Source: Acholoe squamosa (lineage: Eukaryota; Annelida; Polychaeta; Phyllodocida; Polynoidae). Taken from it: 64,000 nt of DNA. The position numbers were made by a program, and so were the translations under genes. The stretch is from assembly GCA_949317995.1 (NCBI GenBank), contig OX439038.1, positions 65,559,576-65,623,575 of the forward strand, given 5' to 3'. How positions within the stretch are numbered: position 1 is the first letter of the stretch; each line of letters begins with the position of its first letter. The notes below the pieces were generated by a model. The model was not told where the DNA came from. It made no database searches and was given only the letters and a program-made list of their open reading frames with translations. Positions 36,216 to 47,400 of the stretch are shown here, in pieces.

Positions 36216-36399
36216 GATAATGTTACTTAAGGAACATTGAAGTTTCTAGTCAGTGACAATTTTCCTGTTTATTGTAGGTAGCTTGTCTAGATCTGTTTAC
36301 TGCTGTGGCCTCTGAAACCGAGGTGTGGAATTAGGCTATAGCCTGGTCTCCCAGAGTAAGGCCTGAAATATACAGAATCAAATTATATCAAACATAGGG

Positions 36400-36756
36400 T
36401 GAGGTAGGGCGGGTTTGTCATATGTAGCTATGGGTAATTACAGCTACTATATGAACATAGTGATAACAAGAAGCTGGCAATTAGTGGATAATTGATGATA
36501 GCTTTATTGTACAAAAGTACATGCTGAAGAGATGTTAACTCAGCGAATAGCTAGTTGGTAATGCTGGCAGGTGTAATGGCACCTGGCTGTATATACATAA
36601 TGACTATCAGGTGTACCACCCCTAGTGGCAGTGTGTGGTACTACTGCATACATTATAGGCGAGTATAACATAGTGAGCGATAATGGATGCCGTATGAATG
36701 GTATAATGTACAATATATTAATAGAGTAAAAGCGATTGAGTTCTCTACTTATCACA
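36400..36756 (-). repeat. LTR-like stretch, about 355 bp
   Basis: On the minus strand it directly follows the RNase H fragment, begins TGATAAGTAGAGAACTC, has a TATTAATATATTG box and a GTACAATAAAGC signal, and ends near ACATATGACA. This has the layout of a promoter plus polyadenylation region. No second copy was found in the window, so an LTR identity is unproven; it could be another element's end. Confidence 0.35.
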
Positions 36757-36926
36757 CTTTGAGTTTAATGAGATTCCTTGTCGCGATTTCAGCTAGAGCA
36801 TAGGTTCTTTTAGCTGGGTCATGTTGGCAGGACAGTGCATCTGCCAGAGGTATGAGTTCACCTTTCTTGTGTCTGATATCTAGTGTGTGTTCATTTGTAG
36901 TAGCCTCAAGCCACAGCTGTCTTGCA
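36757..36926 (-). pseudogene. Retroelement RNase H fragment
   Basis: The minus strand gives DIRHKKGELIPLADALS and then HDPAKRTYALAEIATRNL. The H-x-x-G-x-x-x-x-x-ADALS motif is typical of the RNase H C-terminal part in DIRS- and Ty3-type pol. It belongs to the broken element at 34885-41197. Confidence 0.65.
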
Positions 36927-36943
36927 CTTAGCGTTTAATCAAC

Positions 36944-37061
36944 GTTATGATAGAGCACGCGTGGGTCTATGGTTCAATATTCCTCGACCGCGAAGCGGGA
37001 GTGGCTCTTCTTATGAAGCCTCATCACAATGGGGCGTTGATGTACAGTGCTCTATCATAAC
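36944..37061. mobile_element. Hairpin MITE, 118 bp
   Basis: GTTATGATAGAGCAC (36944-36958) faces GTGCTCTATCATAAC (37047-37061) exactly. The core has GACCGCGAAGCGGGAG and a GGTTCAATATTCC phrase like a pol III B box. It sits just beyond the RNase H fragment. Confidence 0.7.
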
Positions 37062-37342
37062 TTGGTTAAGGCATTTATCTAACATATTTCTCCATTTTGT
37101 ATCAATTTCTTACCTTATAACCCCAGAATTAATCCAGGAGAAGACATTTTGTAAGTGCATGCGATCCGCTTGCTTTGCCAAGCCGTCGTGGCCATGTTGT
37201 CACTCTGCCCGACATACCTCCACCTTTACACACATTTTTTGTGTATAATCCAAGCATGTCAAGTCCTGTACTTCTAGCACCGCCAAATATACGATCTCTA
37301 GTTGGTGTTCGATTACATTTTGTATCCATTTTCTTATAAATA

Positions 37343-37518
37343 AATAAGAATCCATTGATTTTCCATAGCGATCCAACGCACACGGCCCGGTACATGGCCA
37401 TTGCATCTCGTTTACGAATCGGGGAGGTGCCAGGATGTACCTGACCTACTTTCGGGTCAGCAAGCCGCAATGGCGGGTGCTGACCTGTATCGCTATGGAA
37501 AATCAATGGATTCTTATT
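37343..37518. mobile_element. Hairpin MITE with perfect 30-bp arms, 176 bp
   Basis: The arm 37343-37372 (AATAAGAATCCATTGATTTT...) is the exact inverse complement of 37489-37518. The core is GC-rich, with ACCTACTTTCGGGT and a matching-type pair CCATTGC/GCAATGG. Perfect arms imply a recent insertion or strong constraint. Confidence 0.85.
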
Positions 37519-37689
37519 CATTTCAAAATGGAGAAATTAGGCATGGCATGTTCATATAGGATATCTAAGGATGTTTCTTTGTTAATAACTCCACCTGGCA
37601 CCATTGAAATCTATGCTAATGAGGTCTGTAAACATCAGGTATGTCGGACAACCTTTTCAAATCATTGATGTACATTGCTTTGTATCAAC

Positions 37690-37762
37690 GGTCGGCTTGG
37701 TATAGTGGACAGCGAGCTCGCCTCCTGCCACAGCTGCCGGGGATCGATTCCCTGTTTAACCC
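37690..37762 (+). mobile_element. tRNA-headed SINE (5' head)
   Basis: GGCTTGGTATAGTGGACAGC fits a pol III A box (TGGTATAGTGG), and GGGGATCGATTCCCTG fits a B box (GGATCGATTCC) about 40 bp further on. Acceptor-stem pairing is poor, so a SINE head rather than a functional tRNA is favoured. It sits in the retroelement between RNase H and reverse transcriptase remains, so it is probably a later insertion. Confidence 0.65.
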
Positions 37763-38329
37763 TAAATGGTTTTAACTGGAAAACTATGGCGTATGCCTCG
37801 CCAATTTAATAACATGTCCGGATTGAAACCAGCAGCTTCTTGAAGACGAAGAAAAGGTCTGAGAGTGCATTATCGCTGGATAAGGAACTGGGGTTATGAG
37901 CAAAAAAGCACTGTCCAGGCCCAAATAGTTAGATAAAAGCAGATTCTGCCTGTGACTAGGGCCTGTTGAGATAATAGGTTGTATGTATATATTATGATCC
38001 TAAAGCCGTGCTTATCTTTGGGTACCAGTGTACGATAAGCTATAAGCAGATTTACCAGCTTCGAGTCTATGTATGGGCTTGTAGGCTTCTATGTGTGCTT
38101 CATCATATTGTAGTCTGTAGTAGTGTTGGTCTGAGCTGCCACCACCGCCCTCCAGCTTAGAGTCACATTCTAACGAGTAGGATTCAGTTGGTGGTAGTAG
38201 GAGGTGTATGCCGTTGGCTAGGGTGGAATACTTAACAAACCATGATATATGTCAGATTTGCATGGGTTGTTGAGGGAGACCATGCCGGTATCTGGAGCAT
38301 TCCTTAGTGTCTCCAGTACCCTACACATG

Positions 38330-39230
38330 AACTTCATTGAGTTAGGAATGCATTTTGAAATGTGAGATATTTGCCTACCAGTGACTGAAGTTGCTGCTTA
38401 GTGGCAAATTTGGCCCCCTCCCAGTGTTTGCACTCATCAATAATCTCCTGCAGTTTTGATTCAGTTATAGTGAGAGTTATTTCTACCATATTGAGTCTGA
38501 ATCCCAACCAGTCCATAATCTGGGTCGGAAGTTCACACTTTTTAGGTGACAACTGCCACTTAGTTCAGCTGTCTGTCAGACTTAGGAAGTCTGAATAAGC
38601 CTGAGTAGCCTCATCCAGAGTCTGAGCTGCCCCGCAAAAGTCGTCAGGGTAGTTCAAGGACCAATTCCCTTGTTTAGCAAAGAGGTAAGCCATAGCCGAG
38701 GTGGTGCATTGACAGGCTAAGCTGGAAAGCCTGGCCCCAAAGGAGGGACAAGTGTCTTTATAGTAGAGGCCTCTGTGTTTCATGTTGGTAAATCATTGAC
38801 CTCGATTTTCAACTGCCTATAAGCACAAACCATGTCCGCTTTTTACATATAGGAGCCTTGTCCAAGGGAACAGACAACACACCTTGCAATGGAAGGCAAG
38901 TTGTAAGGTTGATGCTGTCCGTCAATACAGTTTTTAGTAACACTACTGTTCATGCCCTTACCATCGGGGAAAGATACTACCCTTCTAGAGGAGGTCTCTT
39001 TCTTTGGTCGGATGAGTAGAGGTGCTACATTGCACCAGGGTGCAAATGATGCCGATGTGAAAGGCCCAAGCAGTCCACCTAGTTCTAGTTTTTTTGATGA
39101 ATTTGTCTATGTCAGTAGGGTATCTAAGGGCTGAGCTGTGTTTTTTTTTCAGTGGAGACAGGTGGTGTATCTGCAGTGTAGCCCACTGGCCAACCATAGT
39201 GTAAATTTTCACATAGTTTGTAGTCATGGT
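38330..39230 (-). pseudogene. Retroelement reverse transcriptase remains
   Basis: Minus-strand pieces give PSFGARLSSLACQ, then NYPDDFCGA (the Y-x-D-D-F active-site region), then SPKKCELPTQIMDWLGFRL and QQLQSLVGKYLTFQNAF. This order (fingers, active site, thumb with an LGF motif) fits DIRS- or Ty3-like reverse transcriptases. It is part of the broken element at 34885-41197. Confidence 0.75.
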
Positions 39231-40373
39231 AACCTTGTAATTTGCTTTCCCAGACGTCCTGATTGAGGCCTGATGGTTAATACGAGTCTGGGGCCTAACC
39301 TGTTGGGCAAACAGGTCTCTCTCATAGTGTCATATAGCTTAGCATATTGAGGGAAACCATCCAAATGGTCAGTAACCCTTACCGGCGAATAGCTCTGGGG
39401 ACAGACCTGCGGGAGGTGAGTTGTAAAACAAGTCCGCCTCAGAAGGGTAATAAGTTTCATCTGAATCAGTAAGTGAGCTTGCGGTGTTCGCCTGGCTATC
39501 ACTAGAGTTAGATGAAGTAGAATGTATAGTAGTGCGAGCTGGACTAGTGGTTCAAACGACCTGATCCATTTGCTCTATTATATGAGTAGTACATGGAGAG
39601 TGGTCTACTGTACAGCTGCTGTCTAGAGTCTGAAGTTTAGTGCTGATATCTGACATGGGCCTAAATATGGGAGCATTACGCCTAATCTTGGATGAGGTAG
39701 TTTTATCACAATTAGCAGCAGGGATAGAGGTGGCTTAGTCTGTGTCAAAGTTCATGTCAGCAGTATCATAGGGAGAGCCTGGGTAATCTGGCTCAGGCCT
39801 GAAAGGAGGGCTCTTTATCTCCTGGTTGTTTGCAGCGGCATGCTGTGAAGCCATGGAAATGAAGCTTCGGAATATTGTGCCTGCACCAAGTGCAGTGGTG
39901 GCGGTACTGTATACCATCTTCTGTATGGCCATCAGGCTTCGTGCAGCCAGCCTTATTGTTGTAAGCCTGACAGGGTACATCAGTGTGACCAAGTGAGCTG
40001 CGAGAGACTTTATAGGCTGGTTGTGAAGCAGTAGCGGTGTGTATAGGCTGTTTATCAGGTTTAGTCTGATTCTGAGAAGCAGCCTGATTTTTAGACTCTG
40101 TTTTGGACTTAGTCTTATTCCTCTTGAGTGAGGCTTCAGTATGTTGGCAGTGGGGTAGAGTATACCCGCTCTGACCTTGGCGACCTCTGACCTCAATGAA
40201 CTAATAGATGCACTGTCCTGCCAAGTAAATAGTTCATAAGCAATGGAAGACAGGACTTCGTCTGACCATTCACGTATCTGCTCCCACTGATAATCTTTGC
40301 CCGCTGTTATTATGTCCATGATATGCTTAGCAATACGGGGCTTATCTTGGGGTAGGGTATGGCGGTCTTTCAT
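39224..40373 (-). pseudogene. Retroelement gag-like / pol N-terminal remains
   Basis: The main open part is 212 residues (40373-39735), starting KDRHTLPQDKPRIAKHIMDI and continuing EWSDEVLSSIAYELFTWQD; it is hydrophilic and helical in character. A shorter Pro/Arg-rich part follows at 39502-39224. Position upstream of the reverse transcriptase suggests a gag-like or linker protein, inferred from order only. Confidence 0.45.
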
Positions 40374-40649
40374 AAGCCGTGACAGGCCAAACAGATATTC
40401 AAAAGGGTCTAGGACATTTAGACCTGTTTTAATATGTGTAGGGTCACAGAAAATGAAGTTGTTTGCATAAGGAGGCTTACCCTTGATGGATGACAGTTGA
40501 TGTGATGTAGAGGTGAGGATATTTGCTACCTTCTCAGTGACAGAGGCAGGAACTTTGTCTTGGTAGCTGAGTGGTAGAGGATATATGATTTCTCACCTGC
40601 GGAGGTAGCGGCCTGTATGGCTGCAGCAAACTTGTCCGTTTGACAATAC

Positions 40650-40770
40650 TGACAATGCAGAGTTGTCAAACTGATGACTTAGGTTGTCAAGATGATGACC
40701 TAAAGTAATCATTTTGACCACCTTAAGTTGTAGTTTTAGGTAATGTCAACCTGAGGACCTAAAGTTGTCA
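40650..40770. repeat. Degenerate tandem motif GTTGTCAAxxTGATGACCTAA
   Basis: About five imperfect copies of a roughly 25-bp phrase combining GTTGTCA and GACCTAA or GACTTAG lie in a row, in the 5' part of the retroelement. Confidence 0.55.
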
Positions 40771-41071
40771 CCGCCGACTAGTTTCAAATCTGCCAGGTTT
40801 TCAGTGTTCCTGTGTAGTTGTAGGCTGTGTAGCAGCAGGTTTAAGGCCGCTTGTAGCAGCGAGGATTTCATTGTTTTGAGACATGATGGCGAGGACATCG
40901 TTCTCGAGGCTTGTAACATGGTCGCCTAAATTGTCCATAGAAGTAGTCTTTTTAGTCTTACCACCTGCTTTCTTTTAGGTGGGGCAGCAGTAGATGGTGT
41001 AGTATTAGAACACTTCATCCCGGAGGTTGGATGGTCACTTCAGACTGTGATAATGACGGATTAAATATATT

Positions 41072-41197
41072 AAGTTTACAAGGTGTATTGTTATGAACGC
41101 CAGGTAAGAAAAGGTAAAGTGTGTCATCCGTTGCAACTGGAGTATGAATTCCCCTGTCAGTCTCATTATCCGCAATTTATCAATTACTGATAATGAG
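41072..41197 (-). repeat. Split direct repeat A1
   Basis: AAGTTTACAAGGTGTATTG and CCTGTCAGTCTCATTATC match 35181-35398. It lies upstream of the gag-like remains with respect to the element's minus-strand coding sense. Confidence 0.75.
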
Positions 41198-41415
41198 GAT
41201 GATGGTATTCTGAAACTTTCAAGTAGATTTAGACCATATTGTATATTCATAGACTTATGAATACCAAATATCCATTTTACAGGTTCTGTATCATATCATC
41301 ACGTTACACCTATGCATGTACAACCTACAATCCTTGATAGACACCATCATAACTTCTCTCTTCATGTTTCAGTAAATATCTGATGATCAACATGTAGAGC
41401 TTGGTGAAAACGTTC

Positions 41416-41488
41416 TGGAGAAATCAGGACTCAAACCCGGGACCCTCCAACTTTAAAGCGGCTGCTGTACCTCTGAGCTACTTCCCCT
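41416..41488 (-). mobile_element. tRNA-like sequence (SINE head or tRNA pseudogene)
   Basis: The minus strand reads GGGGAAGTAGCTCAGAGGTA (perfect A box TAGCTCAGAGG) and then GTCCCGGGTTTGAGTCC (B box GGTTTGAGTCC). Spacing is tRNA-like at about 73 bases. The anticodon arm does not fold convincingly, so a functional tRNA is doubtful. Confidence 0.55.
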
Positions 41489-41489
41489 G

Positions 41490-42797
41490 GCCTGATGTTC
41501 TCACCTTCCAACCACACCTGGATCGGTATGATACACACTAGTGGACAGTGATTACCTGGAGACTGTCCCCTGGGGGTCAGTCAACTGAGTAGGGGGAATT
41601 ACTGCCCCTACAAACATAATATTTCATTCACTTCGTCTGGAACTTATTAGATAGTTGTTAATAGCATTCAAGAAAAAGTACATCAATGGGAATGGCTATC
41701 TATCAAATCAGGTTTAAAAACAATTCTACTTCTGGCATTGTCCACAATTACTATTATAAAATGGTTGCTGCACGGATTGCTCTTACAATTATTCTTGCAA
41801 AATACTGGCACAGTGTAAGACCACAGTAGAGAGGGCATTGACACTTCGTATGACATCTAACTATATAATTGTCCTGTCGGAGGTGGAGATATAAGTATAT
41901 TCTTGTATAGAAATAGTTCCTTGTTCTCGTGACGTGTGTGGTAAGAGTATGCAAGCTCACATTGAATGGAGGAGTGGGGTACCGAGGGTCAAGTGATCGT
42001 GAAAACACAGAATCTATGCATGGCTTCCTCATTAGATGAAGATATCAAGGTGATAGAATAATGGACATGTGCAATATGACATCTTATAAAGTTACCAAGC
42101 AGAACTCTTTACATCATGTGGAGCCATTAAATAGGGTTAGGACAAGGGTTTGATGCTTCCCATGTATAAGTGCACTCTGCATCCATGGGACGTGCCCAGA
42201 CTGTACCATATACATTCTGTGGTATTCATTGTAGATCCACCGACGTTGCAATGGTGCCTTCAGCAGGTGTTGTGTTTACCTTATCTCACAAACTGCAGTG
42301 GGTGAAAACTATTGGTAAAAAAGTGGAAGCCTCAAACACTGGACCTTCCACATGTCATGCCAACTTGCTACCACTGTAATTCAGATTCTGATGAAGATTG
42401 GTCTGTTTAAAATCCATCATGTCTTTTTCATTAATTACCTTATGTCTACATTAATATGTCATTCTCTTGGCTAAGGGCGAATTGATAACCTTCTAGCACA
42501 GTCAGTAGAGCAAAGGTTTTCAAATGCAGGGCTATGTGTTCAATCTCATCCCAAACTCAAAATACTATTGAAGCGAGCTGGTTCCAGAGGTGAACCTGCC
42601 TCAGGTACAGCCACAGGGGAACAAGTTCCAGTCATCAATATTCATTACAACATGAGTGTAATTCACTGAGTCAATGAGTCCTTGATGTTCTTGGATGGTG
42701 GTGCAGTAATTTAGTAAGGATTGGTCCAGTCCCACTGCAGGGACTGGACGATCGAGGCTGACATAAGAGTATAGAGTAGGTGAACGGTGTGAAGCTG
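41490..42797. other. Gene-free stretch
   Basis: No protein-like frame is seen. A weak tRNA-like stretch near 42490-42555 was considered and not called. Confidence 0.4.
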
Positions 42798-43917
42798 GGA
42801 GTCATTTCTTAATAACATACTATTCAGTCCATGGTGATGTCCCTACTATAGGTTACTGTACTAGAGGTCCCACCTATAGTAGGCATGACCATTTCACAAT
42901 GAGCAATAATACAGATCACTTTTTATACCTCTAGTAAGAGACACTACTATTTACTGGTACTCTTTTACCTGTAGTAGGCTACTAAGTAGATCGTACAGAA
43001 GTGAATAGTGCAGGTGATCCAGCCATAGTAAGAAAATTTGAAAGAAAGGTGTGTACCCCTCACCTCCATAATCAAGGTCTATACATAGCAAATAGAGCTG
43101 GCAGAGGGCAGCACCATTCCTTTACTTTCTCACCTTTTCTACATGGATGACACCTACACAGATTCAACCTGGTAACCAGTCCATGCCCATGATTGTACCC
43201 AATCCTAGAATAATAATGAGTCCATATAAAATGCTGGATGGCACCAAAGGTTTAAGGACTTATGCAACAAAGCGTTTAGTTGATTCTTTTTTTTTACAAA
43301 AAGTGTTTATTGACTGCGCCACTACACGAGCAGGTGATAATAATGCAGTCAAATTTGATTTATCCAGTTTTCCTTGGTTTCCAACAAATAGAGATTATAT
43401 TTTAAGAAGTATTATCTATATTTGATAGATAATATATATAGATAACTTGCTAATAATCAAGGAACTCTACTATCACACACAGTTACCTATAACTGCATTA
43501 TATTTATGCTAGTTATTTTCAACAATGGAATTACCTTCTGAAAAGAGGATGCATCACATCGAATTTCATATTTTAAAGAACAATTCTTACAAACAATGTT
43601 AATGAAATACATAGACATGCACTTGGGAGGTATAAAGACACATTACAGGAGATTGAGATGACCTTTGAGGGTGTCTCAGCTAAGTGCAGTTGTAGGCGAC
43701 TTACTAGAGGTTAGATGGAAAAGTATATAGTACAATGTTGTACTATTTACCCCTACTATTACATTATGAAATGGGTAAGTTTTAACTTTACTAGAGGCTC
43801 CAACTATCATCTTTGTACTAAGGGCGGGGTCCTACTATTCACCCACATTTGTCTACTAGAAATGCAAATCACCTCTAGTAGAGACTTGAACCTCTAGTTG
43901 GCTATTAAGAAACGCCA
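42798..43917. mobile_element. Candidate DNA element, 1.1 kb, with TACTAGAGG-type subterminal repeats
   Basis: GGAGTCATTTCTTAATAACA at the left faces GGCGTTTCTTAATAGCCAAC read inward from the right. Both end regions carry many copies of TACTAGAGG or CCTCTAGTA (near 42852, 42938, 43700, 43788, 43872 and 43890 among others) in both senses. Subterminal repeats of this kind are typical binding sites of hAT-type transposases. A 92-residue open frame in the middle (43147-43425) resembles no family I know, so this is probably non-autonomous. Confidence 0.5.
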
Positions 43918-44111
43918 CCCTGGTGTTAATCGGGAAACGTAATAGTGCTGGTGTGCCCTACGACATAGACTATGGACTTTAACATCTATCGGGCACCTAT
44001 TGTCAGCTGTGCTACCAACATAACACATCCGTGGAGATGACAGTCGTCTTATAATTGGATTCCTTCTTTCCAGCTGTAAGGTTATATGCACGAAGACACA
44101 GTGGTACTTCT

Positions 44112-44473
44112 GGAGGGTGTTACTCCTATAGTAAAAGGAAGAGCTGGCTAAAAATGCCCTTGTTTCCAGCCCTTTCTTTTCATGTCGCTATAACTTGTCC
44201 CTTTTATTGCTCACAAGTGGTTTTTCAAGTACAGTGCTAAAAAAGGCAGATTTGAGTAGGTACCTACTCGGGAGAGGTCAGTCAGTATAGTATAGTATAG
44301 AGTGTGTGATGTGAGTAGGTACCTGATAGTACAGCTTTCTCTATTTTAAATAAGGCAGGTGACTTTTCAGACTAATGTGGTGAGTGTAAGTTGAATGGTG
44401 AAGCAGAGCATGACCTGTTTTGAAAAGAGGGCACATACTGACAGCTCTATTTATCATAGGAGCAATACTCTCC
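44112..44473 (-). mobile_element. 362-bp inverted-repeat element, copy 2
   Basis: Inverse complement of 27161-27522, same length, about 80-85 percent identical by eye. It starts GGAGGGTGTTACTCCTATAG and ends ATAGGAGCAATACTCTCC. Confidence 0.8.
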
Positions 44474-47400
44474 TGCTGTTGTGACTGCCCCCTGACTCTG
44501 CCTCTGACGACCACCAAGTGGACTTTGCAGCTCACGAAAAGGTTGTAAAAGATATAAGAATCTGAATTATCTGTGTATTGATTTTAGAATAGATTACAGT
44601 ATACACTATATGTTTTCATATCATTGGCTTATTCCAGATTAAAAACTCTATACCTTTCCTCTCGGGTCTCCAGCAATGCATGTTGTCTAGATCGCCTAAT
44701 CTAACGGTAATGATTATGTTAAATTCCATCGATCTCAGTTCAATCACTTATATATTCAGACGCACGAATTTATAAATGTACTGGAAAGAATAACCAGTAA
44801 GAAGATACTGGAGAGGAGGGCGATGCCAATGTTAAACCATCATGTTAAAATACTACAATAATCTGATAAATCAGACCTGGATTACCCTCTATTAAATAGC
44901 ACACTACCAAATCAATCTAATACATACTTCCTTTCGAGGCAAGTTTTATTAGAACAGGATCAGCACAATTGGACTGCAGATTACCTCTTATAAGAACCTT
45001 CACAGACTGGTAACGAACAACAAAGCACTTAATTAATTAGAATGTGCTGAGGTTCAAGTTGTTGATTGTGTCTCACGTTTAATTCTTATGATGATTTATG
45101 ATTTAACTGGGACTTTGCTGGTGAATACAGTAAATTAACCTGAATTTGAGACTCTCTAATAATGATTTGCCAGGGAAATTCTCACAAGAAGTGAGCTCCA
45201 AGGCCCCAACTTGTTCTATTGGACAGTGCTGGATTGGGGATTCCCAACTGAAACAGATATCAATGTGGGCGTGAGCTTCTGCTTTAGAGATACCACTCTG
45301 GCTACAGCTTACTGAATACAGTCCCATTCCTCTGATCAGCTTCTCTATAAGCTGCTCAGCCAGTGGAGCTTACCAGGCAAATGTGAAGCATTCATTCTAC
45401 ATGGTCCGATAGCTCTCCTAATTGTGATTGGACATCATACCACTGTTTGATATTCAGAATTTCCTTGAAAGCAATATTTCCAGGACTCTCCACATGGTAC
45501 CTCAGTGCTTTCTATTACTCGAGATACTGCAGTTTACTAAAAGGTCTACATGTAGTTCTAAGAATTTTGTAACTTCTGTAGTCTTTGAAGGTAATTTATA
45601 GGAATAATGGCTCCTCAGAATGGATGCCAAGTATCAAGGTTAAGAAAAGCATAAAGAAGAAGATGATCTGCCTCCTAAAGGAGCAGTAACCTTGAAGACC
45701 TACGGAAGAAAAGCTACTGAGGTTTGAAAACTACTGAGGTTGGCAAAGGAAGTCAATTTACAAGAAAATCCCATTTTCCTATCGACAGGTAGAAATTAAA
45801 AAGCTGGGTCATGAACATCAATTAACCTAAGATGGCCAGATGCAACCCATCATTCTATAGGTCGAATCCTACATGGCTGGCGAAGAATGGCTCAACATCT
45901 CTACAACAGATTCGAAATAGCAGAGATATTTGAACCATTTATCGCCATGTGTGATTCGACCATGTAGAATCAGATTAATATGTTCATATATTACACTTTA
46001 CACACATGCCTTCTTCTAACAGTTGTGGAATCGTGCATACGATGTTGGGGCATACACAGAGTGACACCGAAACCAAGATAGGTGGAAAGATTCTGGCCAT
46101 GTCAATGTAGTGCAAGAAGGTGTTAGAGTGTTCAAACAGGGTGCCGTTGTGACTTTTTCAAACCTAGGACACAGACCTCCTTTGCTCCCTAGGTGCCATA
46201 TGCACCGTTCATAAATCAGCTTCAGCAAATCAGAACAAAATGTCTTCTTTGTGCGTTAAAGCAAGCCTAGTCCATTAGAAGCTATGTCGTTAGACACCTA
46301 GTTTGCAGCCAAATGATACTTTATCTAAGTAGACGTAATTTTGATTAGACCTACTCTTATATATCTGAGGTCAATTTCAGAACAGTTTAGGTCTAATCAA
46401 AGACTCACAATCACCATTGTATGACTACTTAAATGGTCATCGCTTGTTTCAGATTCATAATATTAAATCGTACAGATGTGTCATAAACTGGACTGCACGA
46501 TTCTATTTGCAGTGAAATAATGCCACATCTCTACCTCCAGCTGTTGTCTCCAGAGGCCATTTCCCAGTGCAAAATACCTGCGTATAAGCCACACTTTGGA
46601 TTAAGTTGATCGCTAATCGTTCTGAAATTTTCCCCAGGTTTATCAGGGTCTGTACAAACATCATAATCTCGCACAAATGTAGTTGAATACTTCATCCATG
46701 TGAATGTCATTGATAACAATAGTCTGGGGGCTATTTACAAGTGGAAATGATTCATACTGTGAGTAGCCATGTCACAACTAGAACACAGCTACAAATGAGA
46801 TTTTCAGAAATCTGAACATTGTCTACAGACTGCCACTCCTTTAGCTCCCTACGGTATTTCTAAATGCATTCTTGCATTATAGGACAACAGACAGTCTCAA
46901 TATGAAGAAGATCGTTGTCTATTCTCTAAATAACGCTGGGCTACAGAATGGAATGTCCAACTGCCAAGTGAAATCCCGATTCTGGCTTCGTGTGTGGGGG
47001 GGGGGATGCTTGGATTGAGATATCATTTAATAGTTTGATGAGTTATACTGTAGTTTGCAGAATTAGTCTGGATAACAAAAAAATACGATTCTATCAGAAT
47101 TTAGAACACTTACGTTGCGATGATGTGCAAAGACTGAGGTTCCATTGTAGGCCACGTTAAACTTTCAAAGTCAAATAACCATTATGGTTCTGCTGTTTAT
47201 GAAAGCAGTTCATATCTGCCAATTTGGGACTCTGTAATAAAGATTTGCCTGAGGAAGTCTCAGTAAAAATAGATTACACTTATTTTACAGAATGATGCAG
47301 GATTAAGTATTCTTAAATTGGAATGGATATCAATGTGAATTCATGTGCTCTGCTCCTTTAGAGATACCACTCTGCCCAGTATTCCCTGAGCAGCTTTTCT

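Larger units (their letters stand above)
34885..41197 (-). mobile_element. Decayed tyrosine-recombinase-type (DIRS/Ngaro/PAT-like) retroelement
   Basis: Read on the minus strand, the order is repeat A1 (41197-41072), gag-like remains, reverse transcriptase, RNase H, then repeat B1 (35488-35391), repeat A2 (35398-35181) and repeat B2 (34974-34885). A1 matches A2 and B1 matches B2. This A1-coding-B1-A2-B2 plan is the split direct repeat layout known from PAT and Ngaro elements. No tyrosine recombinase was recognised, so the class rests on the repeat layout and reverse transcriptase type; a Ty3-like element is the alternative. It is an old fossil with many breaks and several later insertions (LINE fragment, two hairpins, SINE head). 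Confidence 0.6.

Noticed and set aside
35490-36756. Tyrosine recombinase of the DIRS-like element
   Set aside because: No R-H-R-Y type motifs were seen; the interval holds a LINE endonuclease fragment and an LTR-like stretch instead.
41416-41488. Functional tRNA gene
   Set aside because: The pol III boxes are good, but the anticodon and acceptor stems do not fold convincingly, so it is listed only as tRNA-like.
42488-42556. tRNA-like stretch with TAGCACAGTCAGTAGAGC and TGTTCAATCTC
   Set aside because: A- and B-box similarity is weak and no stem pairs well; too uncertain to call.
43147-43425. 92-residue open frame as a transposase
   Set aside because: No catalytic motif or family resemblance is visible; it is treated as chance or an unknown remnant.
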